NCBI RefSeq assembly: GCF_051307045.1
Contig: NZ_CP150452.1
Span: 3,968,001-4,032,000, forward strand
Direction of reading: 5' to 3'
Source of the DNA: Dryocola sp031988645
Lineage (GTDB): Bacteria; Pseudomonadota; Gammaproteobacteria; Enterobacterales; Enterobacteriaceae
Length of the DNA: 64,000 nt
Shown: positions 18,727 to 28,603 of the stretch, piece after piece
Layout: the number at the start of each line of letters is the position of its first letter
Numbering within the stretch: the stretch's first letter is position 1
The notes under the pieces: model-generated
What the model was told of the DNA's origin: nothing
Database searches by the model: none
The model's input: only the letters and a program-made list of their open reading frames with translations
Program-made: the position numbers and the translations under genes

Positions 18727-21700
18727 TTACTCGTCGTTGCCGCCGAGGTTGCCGGCGTTCAGCAGCTCTGCAAGGCTTGCAGAAGCGTCTTCAGCGGTAA
18801 CCTGAGGCGCGGCAGGGATTTCACCCGCTGCGCGACGGCGCATACGATCCTGGTGGTACGCATAACCGGTACCGGCCGGGATCAGACGACCCACGATAAC
18901 GTTCTCTTTCAGGCCGCGCAGTTCGTCACGTTTACCCGCAACGGCTGCTTCGGTAAGCACACGAGTGGTCTCCTGGAACGATGCCGCGGAGATGAAGGAC
19001 TCGGTTGCCAGAGAGGCTTTGGTGATACCCAGCAGGTCACGTGCGAAGGACACGTTGATCTTGCCGTTCGCTTCCAGTTCGCGGTTAGCGATCTTGATGC
19101 GGGAGTATTCAGCCTGCTCGCCTTCCAGGAAGTCGGAGCTGCCGGCGTTAACGATGGTTGCTTTACGCAGCATCTGACGCACGATGACTTCGATGTGTTT
19201 ATCGTTAATCTTAACGCCCTGCAGACGGTAAACGTCCTGCACTTCGTTGGTGATGTAACGAGTAACAGCATACACGCCACGCAGACGCAGAATGTCGTGC
19301 GGAGACTCTGGACCATCGGAAACAACGTCGCCGCGTTCCACGCGCTCGCCTTCGAACACGTTCAGCTGACGCCATTTCGGAATCATCTCTTCGTAAGCAT
19401 CGCTGCCGTCGATTGGGGAGATAACCAGACGGCGTTTGCCTTTGGTTTCTTTACCAAACGAGATGATACCGCTGATTTCAGCAAGGATCGCAGGCTCTTT
19501 CGGACGACGCGCTTCGAACAGGTCGGCAACGCGTGGCAGACCACCGGTAATATCCTTGGTACCGCCGGATTCCTGTGGAATACGCGCCAGGGTATCACCC
19601 GCACTGATCTGAATGCCGTCTTCCAGCTGAACGATAGCTTTACCCGGCAGGAAGTACTGAGCAGGCATATCGGAGCCTGGGATCAGAACGTCGTTGCCCT
19701 GGGCATCAACGATTTTCAGCGCCGGACGCAGGTCTTTACCACCCGCGGTACGTTCTGCAGAATCCAGAACCACCAGGGATGACAGGCCGGTCAGCTCGTC
19801 GGTCTGACGCGTAATGGTCTGGCCGTCGATCATGTCGGTGAAGCGGATGAAACCACTTACCTCGGTGATGACCGGCATGGTGTGCGGATCCCAGTTCGCG
19901 ACGGTTTCGCCCGCTGCAACCTGCTCGCCGTCACCCTTCGCCATAACCGCACCGTAAGGCACTTTATAGCTCTCTTTGGTACGACCGAATTCGTCGATAA
20001 GCTTCAGCTCGGTGTTACGGGAAGTCACCACCAGCTTGCCGGTAGAGTTCACAACCGACTTCGCGTTGCTGAGCTTGATGCTACCTTTGTTCTTAACCTG
20101 AATGCTGGATTCAGCAGCAGAACGGGATGCCGCACCACCGATGTGGAACGTACGCATCGTCAGCTGTGTACCAGGTTCACCGATGGACTGCGCCGCGATA
20201 ACCCCGATAGCTTCGCCTTTGTTGATGATGTGACCACGTGCCAGGTCGCGACCATAGCAGTGCGCACACACGCCGAAGTCGGTTTCGCAACCTACAACGG
20301 AACGTACTTTTACGCTGTCAACAGAGTTAGCTTCTAACAGGTCACACCATTGCTCGTTGAGCAGGGTGTTACGCGTTACCAGGATATCTGCGGTGCCCGG
20401 CTTGAGCACGTCTTCAGCCGTAACACGGCCCAGAACGCGATCGCGCAGCGGTTCTTTAACGTCGCCACCTTCGATAACCGGAGTCATCAGGATGCCTTCG
20501 TGAGTACCACAGTCGTCTTCGGTCACCACCAGGTCCTGAGCGACGTCAACCAGACGACGAGTCAGATAACCGGAGTTCGCCGTTTTCAGTGCGGTATCCG
20601 CCAGACCTTTACGAGCACCGTGGGTGGAGATGAAGTACTGGAGTACGTTCAGACCTTCACGGAAGTTCGCGGTGATTGGCGTTTCGATGATGGAACCATC
20701 TGGTTTCGCCATCAGACCACGCATACCTGCCAGCTGACGAATCTGTGCTGCGGAACCACGCGCACCGGAGTCGGCCATCATGTAGATGCTGTTGAAAGAA
20801 ACCTGCTGCTCTTCTTCGCCGTTACGGTTAATAACGGTTTCAGTTTGCAGGTTGTCCATCATCGCTTTGGATACACGATCGTTCGCCGCGGCCCAGATAT
20901 CGATAACTTTGTTGTAACGCTCGCCCGCCGTAACCAGACCGGACTGGAACTGCTCCTGAATCTCAGCAACTTCTGCTTCGGCTTCAGAAATGATTTCAGT
21001 TTTCTTCTCCGGGATGACCATGTCATCGATACCAACGGATGCACCTGAACGCGCTGCATAAGCAAAGCCGGTGTACATCGTCTGGTCAGCGAAGATTACG
21101 GTCGGCTTCAGACCCAGAATGCGATAACAGGTGTTCAGCATTTTGGAGATCGCTTTCTTGCCCAGCGCCTGGTTGACGATGGAGAAAGGCAGACCTTTCG
21201 GTACGATCATCCACAAAATCGCACGACCTACGGTGGTGTCGATCAGGCTGGTTTTCGCAACGAACTCGCCGCTTGCATCTTTTTCATACTCGGTGATACG
21301 CACTTTTACACGCGCATGCAAAGAGGCCAGGCCGGCGCGATAGATACGCTCAGCTTCTTTAGGGCCGGTCAGCACCATGCCTTCGCCTTTGGCGTTAACA
21401 CAGTCACGGGTCATGTAGTACAGACCCAGTACAACGTCCTGAGAAGGAACGATGATTGGCTCGCCGTTCGCAGGTGACAGGATGTTGTTGGTCGACATCA
21501 TCAGCGCACGCGCTTCCAGCTGGGCTTCAAGCGTCAGCGGAACGTGTACGGCCATCTGGTCACCATCGAAGTCGGCGTTATATGCCGCACAAACCAGCGG
21601 GTGCAGCTGGATAGCTTTACCTTCGATAAGGACCGGTTCAAATGCCTGGATACCCAAACGGTGCAGGGTTGGTGCACGGTTCAGCAGTACCGGGTGTTCG

Positions 21701-22950
21701 CGGATAACTTCGTCCAGGATATCCCAGACGACGGCTTCTTCGCGCTCAACCATTTTCTTGGCGGCTTTAATGGTGGTAGCAAGACCACGCAGTTCCAGCT
21801 TGCCGTAGATGAACGGTTTGAACAGCTCCAGCGCCATTTTCTTCGGCAGGCCGCACTGATGCAGACGCAGGTATGGACCTACGGTGATAACAGAACGACC
21901 GGAGTAGTCAACGCGTTTACCCAGCAGGTTCTGACGGAAACGACCCTGCTTACCTTTGATCATATCGGCCAAAGATTTCAGAGGACGCTTGTTAGAACCG
22001 GTGATCGCACGACCGCGACGGCCGTTATCCAGCAGGGCGTCTACCGCTTCTTGCAGCATACGTTTTTCGTTGCGTACGATGATGTCCGGCGCAGCCAGGT
22101 CCAGCAGACGTTTCAGACGGTTGTTACGGTTAATGACGCGACGATACAGATCGTTTAGGTCAGAAGTCGCAAAACGACCGCCGTCCAGCGGCACCAGCGG
22201 ACGCAGATCCGGCGGCAGAACCGGCAGAACGGTCAGGATCATCCACTCCGGCTTGTTGCCGGACTGCACGAACGCTTCCAGCAGCTTGATACGCTTGGTC
22301 AGCTTTTTACGCTTGGTTTCGGAGTTGGTTTCGTTCAGCTCTTCGCGCAGAGTTTCACACTCCTGCTCCAGATCCATGCTTTTCAGCAGGGCCTGAATAG
22401 CTTCCGCACCCATCTTCGCGTCGAATTCGTCGCCGAACTCTTCCAGCGCGTCCAGATACTGCTCTTCGGTCAGGATCTGACGACGCTCGAGGTTGGTCAT
22501 TCCGCCTTCGATAACAACATAAGATTCGAAGTACAGTACGCGCTCGATATCACGTAGCGGCATGTCTAACAGCAGGCCGATACGGGATGGCAGAGATTTC
22601 AGGAACCAAATGTGCGCGGTTGGGGAAGCCAGTTCGATGTGGCCCATGCGCTCACGACGCACTTTGGTCTGGGTCACTTCAACGCCGCACTTCTCACAAA
22701 TAACGCCACGGTGTTTTAAGCGCTTGTACTTACCGCACAGGCACTCATAGTCTTTTACCGGCCCGAAAATACGAGCGCAGAACAGGCCGTCACGTTCTGG
22801 TTTGAACGTACGGTAGTTAATGGTTTCCGGCTTTTTAACTTCACCGAAAGACCATGAACGGATCATGTCTGGCGAGGCCAGAGCAATTTTGATCGCATCA
22901 AACTCTTCGGTTTTAGTTTGCGCTTTCAGAAACTTTAATAAGTCTTTCAC
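18727..22950 (-). CDS. rpoC: DNA-directed RNA polymerase subunit beta'
   Basis: 1407 aa, identical in length to E. coli. The N-terminal zinc site is CLCGKYKRLKHRGVICEKCG (four Cys). The catalytic Mg loop NADFDGDQM has the three Asp. The second zinc site has CGTHEG and CETDFGVCAHC, and the trigger-loop segment MRTFHIGG is present. With beta it forms the active-site cleft. It follows rpoB after 75 bases and ends at a bidirectional terminator. Long antisense frames opposite it are shadows. Confidence 0.99.
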   Translation of the reverse strand: MKDLLKFLKAQTKTEEFDAIKIALASPDMIRSWSFGEVKKPETINYRTFKPERDGLFCARIFGPVKDYECLCGKYKRLKHRGVICEKCGVEVTQTKVRRERMGHIELASPTAHIWFLKSLPSRIGLLLDMPLRDIERVLYFESYVVIEGGMTNLERRQILTEEQYLDALEEFGDEFDAKMGAEAIQALLKSMDLEQECETLREELNETNSETKRKKLTKRIKLLEAFVQSGNKPEWMILTVLPVLPPDLRPLVPLDGGRFATSDLNDLYRRVINRNNRLKRLLDLAAPDIIVRNEKRMLQEAVDALLDNGRRGRAITGSNKRPLKSLADMIKGKQGRFRQNLLGKRVDYSGRSVITVGPYLRLHQCGLPKKMALELFKPFIYGKLELRGLATTIKAAKKMVEREEAVVWDILDEVIREHPVLLNRAPTLHRLGIQAFEPVLIEGKAIQLHPLVCAAYNADFDGDQMAVHVPLTLEAQLEARALMMSTNNILSPANGEPIIVPSQDVVLGLYYMTRDCVNAKGEGMVLTGPKEAERIYRAGLASLHARVKVRITEYEKDASGEFVAKTSLIDTTVGRAILWMIVPKGLPFSIVNQALGKKAISKMLNTCYRILGLKPTVIFADQTMYTGFAYAARSGASVGIDDMVIPEKKTEIISEAEAEVAEIQEQFQSGLVTAGERYNKVIDIWAAANDRVSKAMMDNLQTETVINRNGEEEQQVSFNSIYMMADSGARGSAAQIRQLAGMRGLMAKPDGSIIETPITANFREGLNVLQYFISTHGARKGLADTALKTANSGYLTRRLVDVAQDLVVTEDDCGTHEGILMTPVIEGGDVKEPLRDRVLGRVTAEDVLKPGTADILVTRNTLLNEQWCDLLEANSVDSVKVRSVVGCETDFGVCAHCYGRDLARGHIINKGEAIGVIAAQSIGEPGTQLTMRTFHIGGAASRSAAESSIQVKNKGSIKLSNAKSVVNSTGKLVVTSRNTELKLIDEFGRTKESYKVPYGAVMAKGDGEQVAAGETVANWDPHTMPVITEVSGFIRFTDMIDGQTITRQTDELTGLSSLVVLDSAERTAGGKDLRPALKIVDAQGNDVLIPGSDMPAQYFLPGKAIVQLEDGIQISAGDTLARIPQESGGTKDITGGLPRVADLFEARRPKEPAILAEISGIISFGKETKGKRRLVISPIDGSDAYEEMIPKWRQLNVFEGERVERGDVVSDGPESPHDILRLRGVYAVTRYITNEVQDVYRLQGVKINDKHIEVIVRQMLRKATIVNAGSSDFLEGEQAEYSRIKIANRELEANGKINVSFARDLLGITKASLATESFISAASFQETTRVLTEAAVAGKRDELRGLKENVIVGRLIPAGTGYAYHQDRMRRRAAGEIPAAPQVTAEDASASLAELLNAGNLGGNDE

Positions 22951-22984
22951 GGATTTGCTCCCGTCGGAGTTAGCACTCTCTGAT

Positions 22985-23002
22985 GCCCGGCGTTAGCCGG
23001 GC
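22985..23002. other. Hairpin in the rpoB-rpoC intergenic region
   Basis: GCCCGGC and GCCGGGC form a perfect 7-bp stem around GTTA in the 75-base gap between rpoB and rpoC. There is no T-run on the minus-strand side, so it is unlikely to be a terminator. An RNA-processing or translation role is possible but unproven. Confidence 0.5.
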
Positions 23003-23025
23003 ACCCTGGACCTTTTGAGCAACGA

Positions 23026-26000
23026 TTACTCGTCTTCCAGCTCGATGTTGATACCCAGCGAACGGATCTCTTTCAACAGTACGTTGAAGGATTCCGGCAT
23101 GCCTGGTTCCATCTGATGATTGCCGTCCACGATGTTTTTATACATCTTCGTACGGCCGTTCACGTCATCAGACTTCACGGTCAGCATTTCCTGCAGAGTA
23201 TAGGCAGCGCCGTATGCTTCCAGCGCCCACACTTCCATCTCACCGAAGCGCTGACCACCGAACTGAGCCTTACCACCCAGCGGCTGCTGGGTAACCAGGC
23301 TGTAAGAACCGGTAGAACGCGCGTGCATTTTGTCATCAACCAGGTGGTTCAGTTTCAGCATGTACATGTAACCTACGGTTACAGGACGCTCAAACTGCTC
23401 ACCGGTACGGCCGTCGAACAGGGTAATCTGACCGGAAGTCGGCAGGCCACCCAGCTGCAGCAGTTCTTTGATTTCCGACTCTTTCGCACCGTCGAATACC
23501 GGAGTAGCAATCGGCATACCTTTTTTCAGGTTTTCAGCCAGGCGCAGAACTTCTTCGTCGGTGAAGGAATTCAGATCGACCTTCTGACGAACGTCTGTAC
23601 CCAGGTCATACGCTTTCTGGATGAATTCGCGCAGTTTGGCGACTTCCTGCTGCTGTTTAAGCATGGCGTTGATCTTCTCACCGATGCCTTTTGCAGCCAT
23701 ACCCAGGTGGGTTTCCAGAATCTGACCGATGTTCATACGAGACGGTACGCCCAGCGGGTTCAGTACGATGTCTACCGGCGTGCCGTTTTCATCGTAAGGC
23801 ATATCTTCGATCGGGTTGATCTTGGAGATAACACCTTTGTTCCCGTGACGACCTGCCATCTTGTCACCAGGCTGGATCTGACGCTTAACGGCCAGATACA
23901 CTTTCACGATTTTCAGCACGCCAGGTGCCAGGTCATCGCCCTGAGTGATTTTGCGGCGCTTGGCTTCTAGTTTCTTCTCAAACTCGTGCTTCAGCTCGTC
24001 GTACTGCTCCGCCAGCTGTTCGAGCTGGTTTTGCTTCTCTTCGTCGGTCAGACCCAGTTCCAGCCAGCGGTCGCGAGGCAGTTTGTCGAGCTTCTCAGCT
24101 TCAACGCCGCCGGCAACCAGTACCGCATGGATACGGGCAAACAGACCAGCTTCAAAGATCTGCAGTTCTTCAGTCAGGTCTTTCTTCGCCTGCTTAAGCT
24201 GCATCTCTTCGATTTCCAGCGCGCGCTTGTCTTTTTCCACGCCATCGCGGGTGAAGACCTGCACATCGATAACGGTACCGGAAACGCCGTTTGGTACGCG
24301 CAGAGAAGAGTCTTTAACGTCAGACGCTTTCTCACCGAAGATTGCACGCAGCAGCTTCTCTTCCGGAGTCAGCTGGGTTTCACCTTTCGGCGTTACCTTA
24401 CCAACCAGAATGTCGCCGCCGGTCACTTCAGCACCGATATAAACGATACCGGATTCATCCAGTTTGGAGAGCGCAGCTTCACCCACGTTAGGGATGTCGG
24501 CGGTGATCTCTTCTGGCCCCAGCTTGGTGTCGCGAGACACGCACGCCAGTTCCTGGATGTGAATAGTAGTGAAACGATCTTCCTGAACCACACGCTCGGA
24601 AACGAGGATGGAGTCTTCGAAGTTGTAGCCGTTCCACGGCATGAACGCTACGCGCATGTTCTGGCCAAGCGCCAGCTCGCCGAGGTCGGTAGACGGACCG
24701 TCTGCCAACACGTCGCCACGTTCAATAGGTTCGCCCAGGGACACGCATGGCATCTGGTTGATGCAGGTGTTCTGGTTAGAACGGGTGTACTTAGTCAGGT
24801 TATAGATGTCGATACCCGCTTCGCCGGCATGCATCTCGTCTTCGTTAACTTTGATAACGATACGGGAAGCATCCACGTACTGAACGGTACCGCCACGTTT
24901 AGCTACGGCGGTTACGCCGGAGTCAACGGCAACGGCACGTTCCATACCGGTACCTACCAGCGGCTTGTCAGCGCGCAGAGTTGGTACGGCCTGACGTTGC
25001 ATGTTCGCACCCATCAATGCACGGTTGGCGTCATCGTGTTCCAGGAACGGAATCAGGCTTGCCCCGACGGAAACCACCTGCTGGGTGGAAACGTCCATGT
25101 AGTCAACCTGGTCGTTGCTGAACAAGCTTGATTCGCCTTTGCTACGGCAGGTAACCAGGTCGTCGACGAAACGGCCTTCTTCGTCCAGGTTGGTGTTCGC
25201 CTGGGCGATAACATAGTTACCTTCTTCGATAGCAGACAGATAATGAATTTCGTCTGTTACCACGCCATCAACTACGCGACGATACGGGGTTTCCAGGAAG
25301 CCGTATTCGTTGGTCTGTGCATAAACAGACAGGGAGTTGATCAGACCGATGTTCGGGCCTTCAGGCGTTTCGATAGGACATACACGACCGTAGTGGGTTG
25401 GGTGTACGTCACGGACTTCGAAGCCTGCGCGCTCACGGGTCAAACCGCCCGGGCCGAGTGCGGAGATACGACGCTTGTGCGTAATCTCAGACAGCGGGTT
25501 GTTCTGGTCCATAAACTGAGACAGCTGGCTGGAACCGAAGAACTCTTTTACCGCAGCAGAGATAGGCTTGGCGTTGATCATATCCTGAGGCATCAGGGTA
25601 TCCAGATCGCCTAAAGACAGACGCTCTTTCACCGCACGCTCAACACGTACCAGGCCTACGCGGAACTGGTTTTCCGCCATTTCGCCTACGGAACGGATAC
25701 GACGGTTGCCGAGGTGGTCGATATCATCCACTTCGCCCTGGCCGTTACGAATGCCGATAAGCTTGCGCATAACTTCGATGATGTCGTCTTTGCTCAGAAT
25801 GCCTGAACCTTCGATTTCATCACGCAGCAGAGAACGGTTGAACTTCATACGACCCACCGCGGACAGATCGTAGCGGTCTTCGGAGAAGAACAGGTTCTCG
25901 AACAGGCTTTCGGCTGCTTCACGCGTTGGCGGCTCGCCAGGACGCATCATGCGGTAGATCTCAACCAGCGCGCTCAGGCGATCGTTGGTTGGGTCGACGC

Positions 26001-27054
26001 GGATGGTCTCGGAGATGTACGGGCCATGATCCAGATCGTTGGTAAACAGCGTTTCAATACGCTTGTGGCCGGACTGGCTCAGCTTAGCCAGCAGATCCAA
26101 AGACAGTTCCATGTTCGCCGGGCAAATCAGCTCGCCGGTAGAAGCATCAACGTAGTCTTTAGCCGCGACTTTGCCAGCAATGTATTCAACCGGAACTTCG
26201 ATAAGCTTGATATCGTCTTTTTCCAGCTGGCGAATGTGGCGCGCGGTGATGCGGCGGCCTTTTTCGACATACACTTTGCCGTCAGCTTCGATGTCGAAGG
26301 ATGCGGTCTCGCCACGCAGGCGTTCCGGCACCAGCTCCATCTGCAGCTTGTTGTCACGGATTTCGAAATTAACTTTCTCAAAGAACAGATCGAGGATCTG
26401 CTCGGTGGTGTAGTTCAACGCACGCAGAATAATGGTCGCTGGCAGTTTGCGGCGACGGTCGATACGTACGAACAGGTTGTCTTTCGGGTCGAATTCGAAA
26501 TCCAGCCAGGAACCACGGTAAGGGATGATACGTGCGTTATACAGCACCTTCCCTGAAGAGTGGGTTTTACCCTTATCACTGTCAAAGAACACGCCTGGGC
26601 TACGGTGCAACTGAGATACGATAACGCGCTCAGTCCCGTTGATAACAAACGTACCGTTGTCGGTCATGAGTGGAATTTCACCCATGTAGACTTCTTGTTC
26701 TTTAATGTCTTTTACGGTGCCTTCTGGCGCTTCACGCTCGTAGATCACCAGACGCAGTTTTACGCGCAGCGGAGCAGAATACGTCACGCCACGGATCTGA
26801 CACTCTTTGACATCGAAAACTGGTTCGCCAAGACGATAGCTGACGTACTGCAGTTCCGAATTGCCGCTGTAGCTCTGGATTGGGAACACGGAACGGAAAG
26901 CTGCTTCCAGACCGTACTGCCCTTCAGGATCTTGCTCGATAAACTTCTGGAACGAGTCAAGCTGGATAGAAAGGAGATAAGGAATGTCCAGCACTTGCGG
27001 ACGTTTTCCAAAATCCTTACGAATACGTTTTTTCTCGGTATAGGAGTAAACCAT
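23026..27054 (-). CDS. rpoB: DNA-directed RNA polymerase subunit beta
   Basis: 1342 aa from MVYSYTEKKRIRKDFG, the E. coli length; eleven in-frame upstream codons are excluded. The rifampicin region GSSQLSQFMDQNNPLSE followed by HKRRISALGPGG is the susceptible, wild-type sequence at the classic Asp, His and Ser positions. The frame is intact. It follows rplL after an intercistronic attenuator in the rplKAJL-rpoBC transcription unit. Confidence 0.99.
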   Translation of the reverse strand: MVYSYTEKKRIRKDFGKRPQVLDIPYLLSIQLDSFQKFIEQDPEGQYGLEAAFRSVFPIQSYSGNSELQYVSYRLGEPVFDVKECQIRGVTYSAPLRVKLRLVIYEREAPEGTVKDIKEQEVYMGEIPLMTDNGTFVINGTERVIVSQLHRSPGVFFDSDKGKTHSSGKVLYNARIIPYRGSWLDFEFDPKDNLFVRIDRRRKLPATIILRALNYTTEQILDLFFEKVNFEIRDNKLQMELVPERLRGETASFDIEADGKVYVEKGRRITARHIRQLEKDDIKLIEVPVEYIAGKVAAKDYVDASTGELICPANMELSLDLLAKLSQSGHKRIETLFTNDLDHGPYISETIRVDPTNDRLSALVEIYRMMRPGEPPTREAAESLFENLFFSEDRYDLSAVGRMKFNRSLLRDEIEGSGILSKDDIIEVMRKLIGIRNGQGEVDDIDHLGNRRIRSVGEMAENQFRVGLVRVERAVKERLSLGDLDTLMPQDMINAKPISAAVKEFFGSSQLSQFMDQNNPLSEITHKRRISALGPGGLTRERAGFEVRDVHPTHYGRVCPIETPEGPNIGLINSLSVYAQTNEYGFLETPYRRVVDGVVTDEIHYLSAIEEGNYVIAQANTNLDEEGRFVDDLVTCRSKGESSLFSNDQVDYMDVSTQQVVSVGASLIPFLEHDDANRALMGANMQRQAVPTLRADKPLVGTGMERAVAVDSGVTAVAKRGGTVQYVDASRIVIKVNEDEMHAGEAGIDIYNLTKYTRSNQNTCINQMPCVSLGEPIERGDVLADGPSTDLGELALGQNMRVAFMPWNGYNFEDSILVSERVVQEDRFTTIHIQELACVSRDTKLGPEEITADIPNVGEAALSKLDESGIVYIGAEVTGGDILVGKVTPKGETQLTPEEKLLRAIFGEKASDVKDSSLRVPNGVSGTVIDVQVFTRDGVEKDKRALEIEEMQLKQAKKDLTEELQIFEAGLFARIHAVLVAGGVEAEKLDKLPRDRWLELGLTDEEKQNQLEQLAEQYDELKHEFEKKLEAKRRKITQGDDLAPGVLKIVKVYLAVKRQIQPGDKMAGRHGNKGVISKINPIEDMPYDENGTPVDIVLNPLGVPSRMNIGQILETHLGMAAKGIGEKINAMLKQQQEVAKLREFIQKAYDLGTDVRQKVDLNSFTDEEVLRLAENLKKGMPIATPVFDGAKESEIKELLQLGGLPTSGQITLFDGRTGEQFERPVTVGYMYMLKLNHLVDDKMHARSTGSYSLVTQQPLGGKAQFGGQRFGEMEVWALEAYGAAYTLQEMLTVKSDDVNGRTKMYKNIVDGNHQMEPGMPESFNVLLKEIRSLGINIELEDE

Positions 27055-27378
27055 AGGGTTCCTCAGCTCGCTGACAAGTCGACCCATCTGTCCGACGGAG
27101 GGACAGTTTGTGCAACACTATTTTGTGGACCGGAAAGTGGAACACTTCCCGCAATACCTGTTTCTATCACTCTTAAACCATTTCGCTACGCTTTACCCCG
27201 GAACTCCCGGCGTAGAAAGTCGCAGTATATTAAGTCGTCGATAGAGACATGCATTGAATGGAGACCAGTAGTCAAACAGTGTGAAACGCTACTGGTACCC
27301 TACAGCGCAAAAAGGCTGGTGACTAAAAAGTCACCAGCCATCAGCCTGATTTCTCAGGCTGCAACCGGAAGGGTCGGC
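27055..27378 (-). other. rplL-rpoB intergenic region
   Basis: About 320 bases without a gene, transcribed leftward as part of the ribosomal-RNA polymerase operon. It contains the attenuator hairpin at 27309-27339; in E. coli the same region also holds an RNase III cleavage site. I see no other reading frame worth calling. Confidence 0.8.
27307..27339 (-). terminator. rplL-rpoB transcription attenuator
   Basis: On the minus strand GGCTGGTGACT pairs perfectly with AGTCACCAGCC around TTTT and is followed by five T and GCGC. It lies about 40 bases after the rplL stop. In E. coli this attenuator lets only part of the transcripts reach rpoB, so ribosomal proteins exceed polymerase subunits. Confidence 0.92.
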
Positions 27379-27745
27379 TTATTTAACTTCAACTTCAGCG
27401 CCAGCTTCTTCCAGAGATTTTTTCAGAGCTTCAGCGTCATCTTTGCTCACGCCTTCTTTCAGCGCAGCTGGTGCAGACTCAACCAGGTCTTTAGCTTCTT
27501 TCAGACCCAGGCCAGTTGCGCCACGAACTGCTTTGATAACGGCAACTTTGTTAGCGCCAGCAGCTTTCAGAATAACGTCGAACTCGGTTTTCTCTTCAGC
27601 AGCTTCAGCTGGGGCCTGCAGCAACAGCTACAGCGGCAGCAGCGGAAACACCGAATTTTTCTTCCATTGCAGAAATCAGTTCTACAACGTCCATTACGGA
27701 CATAGCGGATACTGCTTCAATGATTTGATCTTTAGTGATAGACAT
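27379..27745 (-). CDS. rplL: 50S ribosomal protein L7/L12 (frame broken by one extra base)
   Basis: 121 aa when corrected, as in E. coli. The stalk protein that recruits translation GTPases, present in several copies on L10. The N-terminal dimerisation domain begins [19 protein letters not shown], then an Ala-rich hinge, then the C-terminal domain with the [10 protein letters not shown] helix. The frame break at 27611-27616 (GGGCC read as GGGGCC on the plus strand) falls in the hinge. L7/L12 is needed for normal growth and the rest of the gene is perfect, so this is most likely a sequence error. Confidence 0.96.
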
Positions 27746-27811
27746 AACAATTGTTCCTGAAAATCAGAATTAGTTTATACGTAAGCAAATGCGTTAGAAA
27801 AGAAAGCGCTA

Positions 27812-28309
27812 TTAAGCAGCTTCTTTCTGATCGCGTACAGCAGCCAGAGTGCGAACCAGTTTGCCTGCAGAGGCTTCTTTCATGGTTGCCATCAGGCGTG
27901 CGATTGCTTCTTCGTAAGTTGGCAGAGTTGCCAGGCGATCGATCTGGGCCGCCGGGATCAGCTCACCTTCAAAGGCTGCAGCTTTAACCTCGAATTTTGC
28001 ATTCGCTTTCGCGAACTCTTTGAACAGACGAGCAGCAGCGCCCGGGTGTTCCATAGAGTATGCAATCAAGGTTGGACCAACAAACGTGTCTTTCAGGCAC
28101 TCGAACTGAGTACCTTCAACGACGCGGCGCAGCAGGGTGTTACGAACAACACGCATGTAAACGCCAGCTTCACGACCTGCTTTACGCAGTTCAGTCATTT
28201 TATCTACGGTAACGCCACGGGAATCCGCAACAACCGCAGACAGCGCGCCTTTGGCTACTTCGCTGACTTCAGCAACAATCGCTTGTTTGTCTTGAAGATT
28301 TAAAGCCAT
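27812..28309 (-). CDS. rplJ: 50S ribosomal protein L10
   Basis: 165 aa, full length. It anchors L7/L12 dimers to 23S rRNA at the stalk base; the C-terminal helix that binds them is present. Starts MALNLQDKQAIVAEVSEVAKGAL. In E. coli the L10-L7/L12 complex represses its own translation by binding the leader upstream, and that leader is conserved here. The frame is intact. Confidence 0.98.
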   Translation of the reverse strand: MALNLQDKQAIVAEVSEVAKGALSAVVADSRGVTVDKMTELRKAGREAGVYMRVVRNTLLRRVVEGTQFECLKDTFVGPTLIAYSMEHPGAAARLFKEFAKANAKFEVKAAAFEGELIPAAQIDRLATLPTYEEAIARLMATMKEASAGKLVRTLAAVRDQKEAA

Positions 28310-28429
28310 TAGCTTTGCTCCTGGATATTAGCCGGGGTTACCCCCGGAACTCACTTCACTCATTACCAAAACGATAATGAACGTCGACATACGGTGAGCA
28401 GAAACAAGCCAAAGACTATCAAAAATATT

Positions 28430-28530
28430 CTTCAGGTTCTGTCACCGTCTACGCAGGAAATTAAGCCTCTTGCGAGACGCCTGCGGTCTTGGACGGAGGC
28501 CTGGATAAGGCCAGGCTCCAACCGAAAATT
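28430..28530 (-). promoter_or_regulatory. L10 leader (autoregulatory mRNA structure)
   Basis: The minus-strand segment carries the conserved features of the enterobacterial rplJ leader: a GGAGCCTGG / CCAGGCCTCC hairpin, CAAGACCGCAGG, and GTAGACGGTGACAGAACC. L10 in complex with L7/L12 binds here and reduces rplJL translation in E. coli; this is inferred for this organism from sequence similarity. Confidence 0.85.
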
Positions 28531-28564
28531 CTGTGTGCCCTGCAAGCAAGGCAACGGGCGTAAG

Positions 28565-28593
28565 ATTGTAGACTAATCGAACGCCCGCGTAAA
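28565..28593 (-). promoter_or_regulatory. rplJ promoter (PL10)
   Basis: Minus-strand -35 TTTACG (28588-28593), a 17-bp spacer and -10 TACAAT (28565-28570), just after the rplA stop. It is in the position of E. coli PL10, which drives rplJL-rpoBC in addition to read-through from rplKA. Confidence 0.82.
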
Positions 28594-28603
28594 GCAGCGA
28601 TTA

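Noticed and set aside
18712..19782. 356-aa open frame antisense to rpoC, and similar long frames opposite rpoB (23116-25131, 26560-27705)
   Set aside because: They mirror the codon usage of the highly expressed genes on the other strand, have no ribosome site or family motif, and end arbitrarily.
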